Assembly (NCBI GenBank): GCA_032207245.1
Contig: CM063509.1
Location: forward strand, 104,436,867 to 104,500,866
DNA length: 64,000 bases
Direction of reading: 5' to 3'
Origin: Pardosa pseudoannulata
Lineage: Eukaryota; Arthropoda; Arachnida; Araneae; Lycosidae
In this document: piece after piece, positions 52,555 to 64,000 of the stretch
Position numbering within the stretch: position 1 is the stretch's first letter
Layout: the number at the start of each line of letters is the position of its first letter
Notes under the pieces: generated by a model
What the model saw: only the letters and a program-made list of their open reading frames with translations
Told to the model about the DNA's origin: nothing
Databases searched by the model: none
Translations under genes and position numbers: made by a program

Positions 52555-55070
52555 CAGGGCTGTCCAACTGGCATCCCGCCAACTTCTTATTAAGCATATT
52601 TAATTTTTCGAAATGTTATGCTATCAAGAAGCATCCGAGCCTACCATTCTTGGTCAAGCCGAGGTCCCCGAAGTTTCCTCTTGATCGCTCTTTCACTCCT
52701 TTCATTGTATTGGGAGAAAAAGATACAGGACATCCACAGGTCAAGGTCAAGCAGTCCTACCCTGCACACTGGTGTTCAGACAAATTCCTAGAAATAGTAT
52801 TGCCTCGTATTGAAATAGTATTGCCAGGCAAGAGGAAAAGGCGGGGGAGACAGAGAGGAAAGAGAGAAGCATTTCAGATAAGCAAAACCTGCCCACAAAG
52901 GGTTAAAAATAAAGACCGGCTTCACTGCCGCTGCGGCCTTTGTTGATTTCGAAAAAGAAATTGAGAGCTTGCGTTCGTCAATTCTCAGATAAGCTTGCAG
53001 ATTTTGGATATGAAGTAAACCTATCTTGTACCTTAGCTATATTTGGGGGGGGTGCAAAAACCAATTTTATTGTTGATTATAAATATTTCATCTTTCAAAG
53101 GTGAATAAGAAGCGGAAAATAAACAGTGAGAATCGAGTGTTCCAGGACCGCTGGGAAACACAGTATTTCATCACGAAATGAAAGGACAAACTCCAGTGCT
53201 TGATTTGTATGTAAGTTGTGGCTATGTGCAAAGAATATAATGTCAAAAAGCATTACGCGAGTCTTCACGAAGGGTGCCATAGTAAATATCGAGGAGAAGC
53301 AAAATCTCTGATAGTTTCAGAACTAAAATCAAAACTGCAAACTGGAATGTTTACTCTAGTAAAATATAATCAGTACAATGCTTTGCATGCTTAGTATGCA
53401 ATTTCACTTGAGCTTGCTAATGCGAAAAAACCTTACACTGCCGACGCCGTTGTTAAAAAATGTTCTGTAGAAATGGCAAAAGTATTTGATGATAGCAAAA
53501 TGGCTAAGCATTTTGATTCAGTTCCAGCTTCTCATCAGACCGTCCAACTAAGAGTTGCCAAAATGGATGATCAAATACAACAGAAATTGTCCTGGGAGAT
53601 TGAAAAATGCTGCTATTTCTCCTATTGTATCGACGAGAGTACAGACCAGTCGGACGTTAGACAACTCTTGATTTTCATTTGCACTGCTACAGAAGACTTT
53701 AAGATCAAAGAGGAGCTCCTTACCATGTGTTCTCGTCACTCCACAACAAAGGGTAGAGACATATTTGAAGCAGTGATAAAAGCGGTCAACAGCGTCGGAG
53801 GAAAAGTGTTCCGTATTAACTACAGACGGTGCAAAGGCAATGGTAGGACCAAAGATAGGATTGATTGGATGTTTGAGAGAAAATGGAATGAAATGCCCTG
53901 TACTTCATTGCATCATTCACCAGCATGCTTTGTGCGGAAAATCGGTGAAGCAAACTGAAACCCTCAAAAAAGTTTTGAAAGTCATCAACATGATCAGAGG
54001 CGGCAACAGGGCTCTTATGCATCGGCAGTTCCGTAACTTTTTGGAGGAAATTGAAGCAGAATACGGGGACCTGGTTATGTATAATCAAGTTAGGTGGCTT
54101 AGTTCCGGAAACTGCCTCAAAAGATTTTTCGAGTTAAGAAAAGAAATCCCTTTTTTCCTTCACCAGTTTTTTCCATCAGAAAACCTTGAACAAGAACTTT
54201 TAAGCATGAATTATTCACGTCACCTGGCATTTCTAACTGATATTACTGGCCACCTTAATGATGTGAACTTAAAAATACAAGAAAGAGGCCAACTGGTGTC
54301 TGACCTAATGGCACACATGAATGAGTTTAGAAACAAGCTGAAAATTTTCCATTAAACTTTGGAAAAAAATAACTTATCTCACTTCGCCAGCTGCAGTCGT
54401 TTTACGTCAGAGTGTGAGGAAGTGCTGGATTTTTCTGAATTTTGCCCTGAGTTGCAAGCTAATATTAATGAGTTCAACACGAGATTTTCAGATTTTGATA
54501 GCATTAAGAATGGCGTGGCTCTGTTTAGTAACCCAGTTACAGCAATCATTGTAGAACAACCAGCCAACCTAGCTACCAACTAGAGCTCTATCTGTGATCT
54601 CCAGGCTGACCCGTTCTTTCAAACAAGAACCGAAAGGAGGCCAGAGTTCTTCAAGTTGCTTCCAACTTAACGGTTTCCAAATCTGCTTGACTTAGGACTG
54701 AAAATAACTCCCATGTTTGGAAGCACATATTTATGCGAAAGTGTTTTTTCGGCGATGAAGTTTATCAAGAGTAGTCACAGGAGCTCTCTCCGACAGTTCA
54801 TTGTTAGACCTTTTTCGACTGGCAACGACAAACATCGATGTTGACATTCCTGCCCTTGTAAAGAAGGCTGATCGGCCTCAGTTTTCCCATTAAAATGTAA
54901 GCAAATTGTTTTATCCTTCTGTTCCATTGTTTTATAATTAATAATTCAATTATTAATTGTTATTGTATAAGAGGTAAGAGGTTATTGTTCAACTTTTTCA
55001 AACTGCGGCCCGCCAGGTGATCAGTGACCGGAATTCTGGCCCTTGAACTCTTTGCAGTTGGACAGCCCTA
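52555..55070 (+). mobile_element. hAT transposon inserted in the copia reverse transcriptase
   Basis: The ends are CAGGGCTGTCCAACTGGCA and, reversed, TAGGGCTGTCCAACTGCAA. The exact 8-bp duplication is CTTTAAGC (52547-52554 and 55071-55078). Excising it with one duplication restores the copia frame across YGLK-QSGRQWN. It carries a broken BED-finger transposase on the plus strand. The copia element is therefore older than this insertion. Confidence 0.97.
53085..54845 (+). pseudogene. hAT transposase (GTF2IRD2/ZBED-like group), broken
   Basis: The frame can be followed from about 53100 (NKKRKINSENRVFQDRWETQ), a BED-type finger with CLIC and a later KEYNVKKHYASLHE. After two stops, an open stretch at 53473-53818 includes CYFSYCIDESTDQSDVRQLL. 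A frameshift near 53815 leads to TTDGAKAMVGP and a long frame with HCIIHQHALCGKSV, YGDLVMYNQVRWLSSGNCLK and LFSNPV. Stops at 54353, 54581 and about 54670 precede the C-terminal dimerisation motif, ITPMFGSTYLCESVFSAMKF near 54700-54770. The order BED finger, RNase-H-like core, dimerisation domain is that of hAT transposases related to the domesticated GTF2IRD2 tail. Confidence 0.88.
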
Positions 55071-58000
55071 CTTTAAGCCATATGTGTTTCTTTTAAAATG
55101 ACACACTAAATGCTCTTTACCTTTCTCTTGATATCCTTCAGGTTGTACCATGTATATGTCTTCCTTGAATAAACCGTTTACATAGGCAACAGTAATATCC
55201 ATTTGGTGCATTGCCGTTTGTAACTCGACAGGGAGGGCCAAAATGATTCTTATGGATTTTATCTTTACAACATGGGAAAAAATCTCTGAAAAATCTCTAC
55301 CAGGAACTTGTGAGTAGTCTTTTGCTACTACTCGAGCTTTGTATTTGATTACTTCTCCTTCAGCATTCTGTTTTTCTTTAAATACCCACTTGCATCCTAT
55401 GGTCTTAATGCCAGCTGACTTTGAAACCAACTCCCAGGTCTGGTTTTCGTGTAAATTTGATAATTCTTCCTCCATAGCTTCTTTCCACATTTTTGCGTTT
55501 GGTGAACTTATTGCTTCTTTTACACTGGTTGGGTTCTCACAGGTCTTGACAGCAGGTTGTTCTTCACAAACAACTTTGTATAGCAGTGGATCCCCATACT
55601 AAGTCTTAGGTCTCCTTTCTCTAGTGTTTTTTCTGACCTCAGTGTGATATTCCTTACTGATGTCAGAATCTCCCAATATAGTTGGTTCTGTATCTTCACT
55701 ATCCTCTACTGTGTCATTTATTGTGGCTTCAATGTAATCAGCTTCTGTGGTGGTGCAACTCATGGGTACTTTATATGGGACTGCATTTGCTTCACTGTCA
55801 GAATTGCACCCATGATTTAAATTAAAGGTTAATTCCCTTTCCTTCTTTGCTTGACTAGCTGTCTGGATCCTCCTCAATGGAAAAAACGGTCTCATCAAAT
55901 TTGACATTTCTGCTCACTATAAACTTATCTTCTTCTATATTCCACAGCTTGTATCCTTTCACACATTCAGGATATCCTACGAAGACACATTCTTGTGCAC
56001 GTTTCTCTAGCTTCCGTCTTTGCTGCGTTTTATCAATTTCAGCGAAGACTCTGCAGCCAAAGTTTCTCAAGTGGATAATTTGTACAGTTTTCTTGGCCCA
56101 AAGCTCTTCTGGTATGCTTCCCTGGATAGCTTTTGATGGACACTTGTTGCGCAAATAACAGACAAAAGTCACAGAATCTGCCCACACTTCATGGGGAATG
56201 TAAGAGTCCAGAAGGAGAAATCTAGTCATGTCGAAAAAAGGTGTGTTCATCTTCTCGGCTACTCCATTTTGTTCTGGTGTCAGAGGAACTGTGAGTTGTA
56301 TTGTTATCCCATTTTTTAGTTAAGAAATCATCAAATTCCTTGCTAACATATTCGCCTCCATTATCACTTCGTAGAGTAGTGACTTTGAGTCCGTGGAAAT
56401 TTTTAGCACATGTTTTATATTCGATGAATTTTTCAAGGACCTTAGGATCTTTAGATTTCATGGGTTTAACCACAACGTACCTTGAGTAGTCACCAATGGA
56501 GGTAATAGTGTACTTTGATTCACCCTTTGATGTAGGTCCGATAGGTCCGATTACGTCACTGTGTATCAACTGAAGTAATCTCGTTGAACGTTCAGTTTTT
56601 TCCTTAGGAAATGGAGTCATTTTCATTATTCCCAAGACGCATGTTGAGCAAACAGTTTGTCGTTCTGAAATTTCCTTGCACATCTTGTTAGAATCGTCCC
56701 TTTTTAAAAGTGTCCTAACTGCATCATTGTGTAAAAGTTCTAATCTTCTATGCATAATTTCTCCATGTTTAGAAAGGTATATTTTGTACATTTGTTCTTC
56801 TTCAATTTTGTATAATCTTCCTTGCATTTGCTCTGTGTGGATGACCTTATCCTTTTGCTTTGGATCTCTTATAGTTGCTTTCCCTCTGTCAAAGAAAACA
56901 ATCATTCCGATCTCTTCCATTCTTCACACTAAAAGAATGTTATCATCAAGATTGGGGACATACAGAACATTTGCTAGGTGAATGGCATCTTTCCCGCATT
57001 CTCTGACAGGATTCAAAACAATGGCTCCTATGTCAGAAACTTCAATTTTTTCAGTACTGGCTCCCTCAACATGCGATTTCACTGAAGCTAAGTTTGAGAA
57101 CCTCTGCTTTTGAGAACACATGTGTTCGGTGGCCGCACTATCCAGATACAAATTGCAGACAGGTTTCTTACCACAAGAATCAACAAACAATGCTTGATAT
57201 ACATTAGAAACCACTTTTGCATGTGGTGTTTTAGCAGCAGAACAAATTTTTTGCAATCTGACCCTACTCACCACAAGAAAGGCAACGGGTATTTTTGTCA
57301 TTATTTCTCTGTTGTTTCTGCAATGGCAGCATTGTTTTAGTTCTGTACTTATCTCAAGTTTTGAGGGCTTTCTCTCCCACTTGCAGCAACTTCTGGTTTC
57401 GCTTAAGTGTAGCACAGTAACTTCTTCTCTTCAACGATCAGACGCGACTTTAAGGTTTGAGTTGCCAACATATCTTCTTCGCTTTCTAGGTTAAGGAAAA
57501 GCCTTCATACTCTTTGGGCTAACACATTAACATAATAAGAGCAACTTCTCTGTCCCCAAATTCGTGGCCGTAAGATGATACCTTTCGGTGAAGGTCCATC
57601 AATCGATAAGAACTGACGCTTTCACCTGGTCTCAAAGTTACGTTAAAAAACTCCTTTAAAAGTTGTAGAGAAAGCAACAGTCCAAATTTCTTGCGGTGAA
57701 TGCCTTTTGATATATCCTACGCTTCTTTCGCTCTTTCACAGTCGGCGATGTCATCTAAAAACTGGTCTTCAACTATTAAGAATAGGTAGGTTAAGGCTTT
57801 CTCATTATTTTTCTTTTCTTCAGGCTTTAATTCAGTTCCTTAACCTGGATCAATCGCTTCCCAACAATTTTTTTGTACTAAAACAGCTCGTATTCGGATT
57901 TTCCAAACATTGTAATTATCTCCGTCAAGTTTCTGAATCTTGATTTCTTCCATCTCGTCACTTCCAACGTGTTAGGCTTAACTTCGCCGACCCTGTGGAT

Positions 58001-58094
58001 GTTACTTTTTTTTCTTTCAGAAAAATCAAAACGTCGTCTTCGTTTATGCCAAATAACTTCTTTAGAGCTTCGTGCCGATAACGTGATTCAAAAA

Positions 58095-58225
58095 TGGTAG
58101 TAAAGGCAGATATATTCTGATAACTAGAAGAGAAAAAATGTAAGCATGCCAACACTAGCAAGTATACGGAGATATCTTAATCATTAACTTAATGTTGCCA
58201 AAATAGCAAATATATATATTATACA
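58095..58225 (-). repeat. copia 5' LTR
   Basis: On the element strand it runs TGTATAATAT...CTTTACTACCA, with TG...CA ends. It is followed at once by ttttgaatcacgttatcggc, where a primer-binding site would lie. It is 131 bases, slightly longer than the 3' LTR because of an internal 14-base difference. Confidence 0.75.
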
Positions 58226-58934
58226 TTATTACATATTTTCTGCAAACCAGGAAAAATCGAAAAAAAAATTAAAAAGTTAAAAAAAATTGAAATAAAATTG
58301 CTATTACTGCAAACTATGACAGTAAAAATTTTGTAAGAAGTACTCGTAAAATATTTTTAATTCTCCTTTTTTAAAAAAGGCAGTATTTTAAAAAAACTAA
58401 ATTCGTGTTTAAAGTGTTTATCATTTACAGAAAACAAGTTCGAGATTTGATAACTTTTTTCCTGCCTTTATTACGAGTACTATGAACAATTTTACATGAT
58501 ACTGAAATCAGCTACATAATTTTTTCTCAAGAAAAATTCAATACTGCTAACTGCTTAGAATTCCAAAAGGGTATGCTTATGTGTTTCCTATTATTCTACT
58601 TAAAATGAAATTAATGATTTTTTTTATTCGTGTAGCAACTCTGCATATAAATAAAAAAAAAATTATGTCACGTAACTTAGTGTACAGTTTTGTTCCGATG
58701 TCGATCAAATTTTGCACACTAGACCTTCTGGACGTGAAGATGGCCTCTGTCTACTTTAAATTTCCCCTGGACTTTAATTAACGGAGATACATTAATTAAA
58801 ACCTTCAGAGCGCCAATTTCTTCACCCTTTAAACTGTACTTTCCAGTGATACTCGGTGAAACGGCACGCGTGAAGATGTTTCCCGTGAATTTCGAACATT
58901 TTAAAGTTCTCATCTATTTCTCCTAAAATGTTTG

Positions 58935-59008
58935 ATTTGGTTTGAAGCGCTACGGCTCGTGTTTCAAAAATGTAAACCGTAGTGCTCTAAAACTAAACAG
59001 AACCAAAT
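58935..59008. repeat. Inverted pair of SINE tails
   Basis: atttggtttgaagcgctacgg and, 30 bases on, its near reverse complement (gtagtgctctaaaactaaacagaaccaaat) both match the SINE 3' end (gcgctccaaacc). The two tails face each other and would fold back. Confidence 0.55.
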
Positions 59009-60304
59009 CTGTCAAGTTAGCACCCCTCAAAAGTATGTCCTAAAAACTTTTTTAAAATCTGGCACCATCCTTTTTTTTATACCAATCAACTACCCATTTT
59101 TCTTCTTTACGAATTCATACTGCATTTACCTTTATTTGTATTTAAAAAAAAAAAAGATTTTGGCAAATTATTTAATGCAGTAGTCTTTTTCTTTTTCTTT
59201 CATTTCCTTTTCTTTTTTATTCCATAACAAATTAATTATATCACTAGATTTTTTTCTGCTTGTTGTAGGTTTATTTTGCGTTAATTTTATAAAAATCAAT
59301 CTATAAAGCTATTAAAAAATATTATTCTTAAATTAATCACATTTTTAAATCCATAACTTTGCTAATATTCATAAGTAATACCAGTTTTAATTTCAACTAC
59401 AGTTGAGCTAATATTCATTGGCCAGAGAAAGTCGGGGAATTTATCAGAACAGTTTTACTCTGAGCCCTGTTATAAGAACTAAATTATCATAGTTTTATAG
59501 TTTTCATTATGCACCATTTATATACCACTAGCATTATTTTCTCAAGAAAATATTGACTCTATTTAAATTATTGGACTCATGTTTGGTTCAATATTTTATT
59601 TCTAAAATTGTCATTTTACAATTGTATTTACAGTAGGAAATTCTTTATACCACAGCAGTACGAATACAATATTCACCAATCAAGACCTCGTATTAAACTA
59701 TTCAGGTCGTAAACACCATGCAGTTACTAAACGTTAATACTCAGAATCGACATAAAATCTTATCTACTTCAACTTTTTTTAAGTCCTTTTATTAACTTCT
59801 TAGTGGTAAATCTCTCATTTGCCATATATTTTATTTAGTTAAATCTGTTTCTATCAAAAGTTGAGCTTTTCCAATTAGGATAGGTAAAAATTCCGATTTT
59901 ATTGCAGCAGTTGCAATGCAATTTAAGAATCAGTTTTGAAACTTTTAAAGAATTTTTTTTTTCATTTGGGGTACATTTAAGATTTTTGATCTTGTAAAAG
60001 CAGCAAAAATTCATTTAATTTCACTGTTACAAATTTCTAGTTTGGTTAGATTCTTCATCGTTTTTACTTTGAAATTCAGGATTATCGCTTAACGAATCAC
60101 TAAAAAATTCTTCATTAGCTTGATTAAATTCACAACTTTTATTAAAACTAACGGTATCACTTTAATAGGATATATTCTCTATTGTTGCCATTATGGAGGT
60201 GTGTATCTCTCGAAGGTTTTTACCAAAATACTGAAAATATTTGTTGTATTACAATAGATACAAATTACTGTCAAATAAACAACAATGAACATGTAAATAT
60301 TGGC
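59009..60304. other. Intergenic AT-rich sequence, no gene seen
   Basis: Low-complexity poly(A/T) runs and AT-rich DNA. I find no terminal repeats or coding frames. Confidence 0.6.
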
Positions 60305-60464
60305 TGCTACCATATTATAGTGGACATATGTCACTGGTGACTTCTACGTCATAATGACGTCAGAAATCGCCAGACATGAGAATTTGGTACCATAAATTTC
60401 CTTCTCTGACATCATTATGACGCAGAAGTCACCAGTGACATATGTCGACTATAATATGGTAGCA
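60305..60464. repeat. 160-bp foldback (long hairpin) element
   Basis: The left arm tgctaccatattatagtgga and following 40 bases pair with the right arm ending ataatatggtagca, with only a few mismatches. The arms are roughly 60 bases with a loop of about 40. Each arm contains catatgtcac(t/c)ggtgac and a CRE-like tgacgtca or its variant. It looks like a foldback MITE. The element appears complete, but no clear target duplication is visible. Confidence 0.8.
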
Positions 60465-60671
60465 CCCATTGTCTCAAATTCAGTAACATATCAAAACACC
60501 ATGGACAACATTGGCCAAAAAAAGAGAGATGCTTTGATTTGTCATTTGTACTCAAAATTTAAAGTAAAATCTGGTCACTACTATTGTATTCCTATAGCAA
60601 AATTTTAAAGATAAATATTTAGTATACCTCTATACTAGAGCAGATAGATTTGTAGCTCCCATCATTCTTTA

Positions 60672-61337
60672 TCAACACAACACTTCTTTTTTGCTTGTAT
60701 TTCCAGAAATTTGCCGAGAATCCATCTGCTTTAAGAAATCGGAGATTTGCGTCACAGTGTAAAATTTCACAACACTGCCATCGTTCATTAGCACGTACAC
60801 CGCTCTCTGTTCCACGCGATCGTGATCGAAGACTTCCAAGGCAATTTGGCGCACTTCTCATCTTTCGTATAACAACTCCTCTACCATGATCACTTTGTTC
60901 TGGACCTTCTCTTTCCTCTTCCAGACTCTCTTCCGTGCCTCGTCATTCGTGAACTTGACCACGATGGGTCTGGTTTGGGACCCCGCCACGATTCCTGACC
61001 TGTTGCAGAAGTCAATGTCGGACTGCGTCACCCACGCCTTGAGCTTCTTGCAGAAATAATTCAGTACGACGGCCTCGGTGTCTTCCCCGGGCGTTTCTTC
61101 CAGTCCGAAGATCCGCACGGTGTTTCGCTTCAGGCGTTGTTCCAGGTCGGTTATTCTCACCTCAAAGTCCTCACGGAGCGTGTTCAGAACTACTTCTTGC
61201 TCCTTGGCAATCTCTCACCAGTCACAATTCTGATGGTACGAAGACGGTTTGAGTGTATTGAGGATGCTCTTCAGATACTCAATCTCTGCTAACATGCTTT
61301 CGTAGTACTTAAGCTAAGATTCATTGGCCATGGCCAT
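60672..61337 (-). pseudogene. Non-LTR retrotransposon ORF1-like protein relic (coiled coil + RRM)
   Basis: From ATG 61337 (MAMANES) one frame runs through three in-frame stops to 60672. A coiled-coil segment (KYYESMLAEIEYLKSILNTL; LNTLREDFEVRITDLEQRL) precedes an RRM-like block (NTVRIFGLEETPGEDTEAVV; SDIDFCNRSG; TRPIVVKFTNDEARKRVWK) and a basic tail. That order is the layout of L1-like ORF1 RNA-binding proteins. The region is clearly richer in G+C than its surroundings, suggesting a later arrival. No reverse transcriptase is in the window next to it. Confidence 0.6.
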
Positions 61338-62050
61338 GCCACATAGCTACTTCCAAATCTACAAATGTAACTAACTCACTGCAGCAGTGTTTCTCTCGGC
61401 AGTGGAGTCGTGAATGGAACGTTCTTAAAAAAGGTACCAAATTTTCCACGAAGGAAAGAAAAAAATACACATATTTCTCAAGAATCGATCATTTAGTTGT
61501 CCCGCTTACACACTGGCTCAGCTACATCCGCTTCAGGTGATTTTTCCCCACCAACCTGCCAACACACACACACATCCAGTACAGTTAATTTAGCTTATCC
61601 TTGACTCATAGAATTTCAGACAGCAATATATGACGAAATCGTCTGTCTGTGGAAATGACAGACACACGTTAATCACTCAAACGCACTTCATTTCGTGAAA
61701 TTCTGGAGTAAGCTTATTTTGGAGAGAAAGTGCATTACACAACTCAGTTGTTTTAACCATTCAAGAACAATGGAATCCGTACCAATTAAAACCCGAATCA
61801 TTTCTGCCTGTTACATATTGATAAATATCTTATTTATAGATTCCTGAGAATAAAACAAATATGAAATTTCAACAACTTTCAATTTTACAACTTGTTTACA
61901 TGAGTGATCATTTGTCATTTTACATATCGTAGCATTTATAAAAGTAACGTCTCTATAACGGAAATATTTTATAATCCTGTTGAATTTGAACACGATGTAA
62001 TGTTATTGTCCCCTTTATTTACTTGGGACACATCAACTTATTATACATTA
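61338..62050. other. Probable 5' leader of the ORF1 relic, then AT-rich DNA
   Basis: 61338-61650 stays relatively G+C-rich and lies upstream of the minus-strand ORF1 start, so it may be the element's 5' UTR. The remainder has no features I can name. Confidence 0.4.
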
Positions 62051-62051
62051 A

Positions 62052-63273
62052 CTAGCATAAAGCCCGTCATATGACGGGGTCAGTAAAATTTTTAATTTTC
62101 CAGAATTGCAAAGTACTCTATGAGGCAGGTAAAAAAAAAATGGTTTGTTTTTTGGCTAAGAATTGTTTTTCATCAAAAATAATCGATTAAAATTATCACA
62201 TATGTACCTAATCTATTACTTAAACCAAATATAAAAAGAAAATTATTTATATAATATCTAAGTTTAGTGATAAAATGTATAAAAATAATGCAGAAAATAT
62301 GTAAATAATCTAAAATAAATGATTAAATGAGATGGTTAAAGGAATGACGTCATAATGTTAGAAAAAATGTTATTTTTACCTATTTATTTTGTGATAAATT
62401 TAATCACCTGCTCTTAAAAATGGGGCTTGATATAATGACATTAAACGCTCGAAAAAGGGGGGGCGGGGTGGATTTCGAACGTATTAAAGATCACAGTATT
62501 TTTCGCTGTGATACGAAGCTTATTCATACAAATTTATTTTAGAATCGGATCTATAGTTTAGGAAAAGATAAACTTTGCTCGCTTTGGATTTTGCTAACCC
62601 TAATTCATAAAAAATCCAATATGGATGCTCTATCCATTCCAGGTCCAACCGCTTCATAAATTCCAGGACAGACGGAAGTTTAAGGATACAAAACATGAAA
62701 TGCTTATGTGCGCAGGGACATCCATACAACAATACGTGAATTTAATAAAATAAAAATAATAAAAAGTTGAAAAAATAGTCAAAATTTACTTTAAAAATAA
62801 TAAAACAACTTTAGGAATAAGAATTTTGAAAGAAAAATGAGAAAACATTAAACTAATTAGAAATTTAAGCTGCGTCTAGGGCATAACCGTCAACCCGAGA
62901 AGTACGACAATCAAATGGGCAGAGACTCTACCGAACGTGCCACGCCTACATATGGGTAAAGGAACTAATTAGAGTATATGAGGTCGAGTAAAAACAGTCT
63001 AGTTTAAATATTACTCTCCGCCTCGCTATCCTATCAAGAATGAATTTTGTATAGAATAAAAGGGAGAAATAAGGCTTGAAATAATAGCATTAAACGCTCG
63101 AAAAGAGGGATGGGGTGGATTTCGAACTCGCTTTGAATTTTGCTATCCCTAACTCATAAAAAATCCAATATGGATGCTTGTATCCATTCCAGGTACAACC
63201 GCTTCATAAATTCGTGAACAGATGGACAGACGGGCAGACAATTTAAGCTATTATTATATAAGGGATAGCATAC
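62052..63273. repeat. Unclassified repeat with internal direct duplication
   Basis: It starts actagcataaagcccgtcat with the perfect 16-base palindrome CCCGTCATATGACGGG (62063-62078) and ends ctattattatataaggg. Two segments, about 62445-62665 and 63089-63225, are direct copies (ttaaacgctcgaaaa, gggtggatttcgaac, aaaatccaatatggatgct, accgcttcataaatt). The actagc start resembles the actagctgattatacc block at 4148. The class is unknown, possibly a retro-element 5' or 3' region. Confidence 0.5.
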
Positions 63274-64000
63274 ATTATTTAAAATTCATATATAAATCAT
63301 ATAAATGTAAATCTTGTCAAGAATTAAAAAAGTATGAAAATAACCTAAATTTTAACATTAAATTTTTAAATTCAACTATATAATGAAAATAACTAAATAA
63401 ATGTTTGAGTCGCAACATGTACTTACATTAGCACGAGATTCCATGGAGCTTTTAAGAATAATTTGTAAATTATGTAATACAAAATGTGGAAAGAAAGCTT
63501 TTAGAATTTTAAGTAAAGTCAAGGTCAAGGTAAATGGGTTGAGTACCTAGCAAAGTGGAAAGTCTTCACTTTAACCTCGGAACTGTAAATAGATCAAAAC
63601 ATCAATTCAGGCCTCTAGGCAAAAAGTAATCCAAACAAAAATTTAAATACACTCCAGCTCACAAGGAAGCGAGGAGGTGAGAACGTACTCCTAAAAAATT
63701 ATGAGTAACCAACGCGTTGTCTAATTAGGGGATAATTAGACTGGAATCTTGACTATGACCAGTAGGTATGGTTAACAGCAATGCATAGTATTCAATACAA
63801 CGTGAAGCTCAGAAAATACATATATACACAAAAAATGTTAAAGGGACTATAACAAATGCAACTTGGTACAGTTAATAAAAAAATAAGCAAAAAGTGACGA
63901 CACTAACAAAAAGATATATTTTTGTATTTTACAAAATTTTAAAATGTTTATTTAGCATTTTCAATATTTTATAACATAAAACAAGACAGAACATTACGCA
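63274..64000. other. Intergenic sequence to the window end
   Basis: No gene is seen. A small perfect hairpin gtctaatta-ggg ga-taattagac lies at 63719-63741. Otherwise AT-rich, with a slightly richer patch at 63530-63760. Confidence 0.5.

Larger units (their letters stand above)
51515..57953 (-). pseudogene. copia gag-pol polyprotein, multiply broken
   Basis: The gag begins at ATG 57953 with MEEIKIQKLDGDNYNVWKIR and an early stop follows. A zinc-knuckle trace (CLSCGE) is near 57270. The protease site is LYLDSAATEHMC (near 57150). Integrase spans about 56750-55900, with SDVIGPIGPTSKGESKYTIT and LRSDNGGEYVSKEFDDF. Reverse transcriptase starts at 55490 (MWKEAMEEELSNLHENQTWE; KTIGCKWVFK), is cut at YGLK by a hAT element, and resumes at about 52550 (QSGRQWNECF) with the YVDD active site. 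RNase H ends with RSKHMDIKHHFIHDH and ADVLTKNI at 51515. Many frameshifts and stops are present, so it is not functional. Confidence 0.92.
51222..58225 (-). mobile_element. Ty1/copia retrotransposon, nested and inactive
   Basis: Short LTRs of 117-131 bases (51222-51338 and 58095-58225) enclose a minus-strand gag-protease-integrase-RT-RNase H series, the copia order. A 2.5 kb hAT element (52555-55070) splits the RT. Without it the element is about 4.5 kb. I found no 5-bp duplication, so one border may have decayed. Confidence 0.88.

Overview
The window is AT-rich eukaryotic (animal) DNA. It has long introns, many (TA)n microsatellites and a dense load of DNA transposons. The gene structures, the Tc1, hAT, pogo and piggyBac-type relics and a tRNA-derived SINE fit an arthropod. 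A spider or other chelicerate is my best guess from the look of the transposases, but no sequence here proves it.

Only two host genes are supported. Rab4, an early-endosome recycling GTPase, is on the minus strand at 2660-21889. I could trace all seven coding exons with correct GT/AG borders and phases, giving a 212-residue protein with a CxC prenylation end. Head-to-head with it, 855 bases away, is LIN9 (22744-24309, plus strand), a MuvB/DREAM cell-cycle transcription subunit. LIN9 is carried as one uninterrupted 521-codon reading frame, and its start codon lies in an E2F-like site fused to an ATGGCGG context. The shared 5' interval may be a bidirectional promoter.

From 24.3 to 64 kb I see no further host gene, mostly mobile DNA in layers. 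In order: tRNA-type SINE copies (26.8-29.0 kb); a 1.0 kb hAT element (29.5-30.5 kb); a 5-bp-target-site element containing both a SINE and a nearly intact Tc1-type element (31.5-34.1 kb); a small pogo element that keeps only its DNA-binding exon (34.4-35.3 kb); another hAT element (35.4-36.1 kb); an element that split a (TA)n tract (37.2-38.3 kb); a 4.3 kb satellite of 34 x 128 bp units (38.95-43.28 kb); three independent insertions of one hAT family (44.3-49.6 kb) in an unclassified repeat called 'X' here; a shrunken Tigger-like element (49.6-50.5 kb); a Ty1/copia retrotransposon whose reverse transcriptase is split by a 2.5 kb hAT element (51.2-58.2 kb); a long foldback (60.3 kb); and a GC-richer L1-like ORF1 relic (60.7-61.3 kb).

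Rab4 introns hold another copy of the 5-bp-target-site family, a decayed Tc1 element, two TTAA-flanked MITEs and a hAT relic. All transposase and polymerase genes seen are broken by stops, frameshifts or deletions. The nested order gives a relative history of invasion. The least explained structures are the satellite with its internal hairpin and higher-order variants, and the intronless LIN9.
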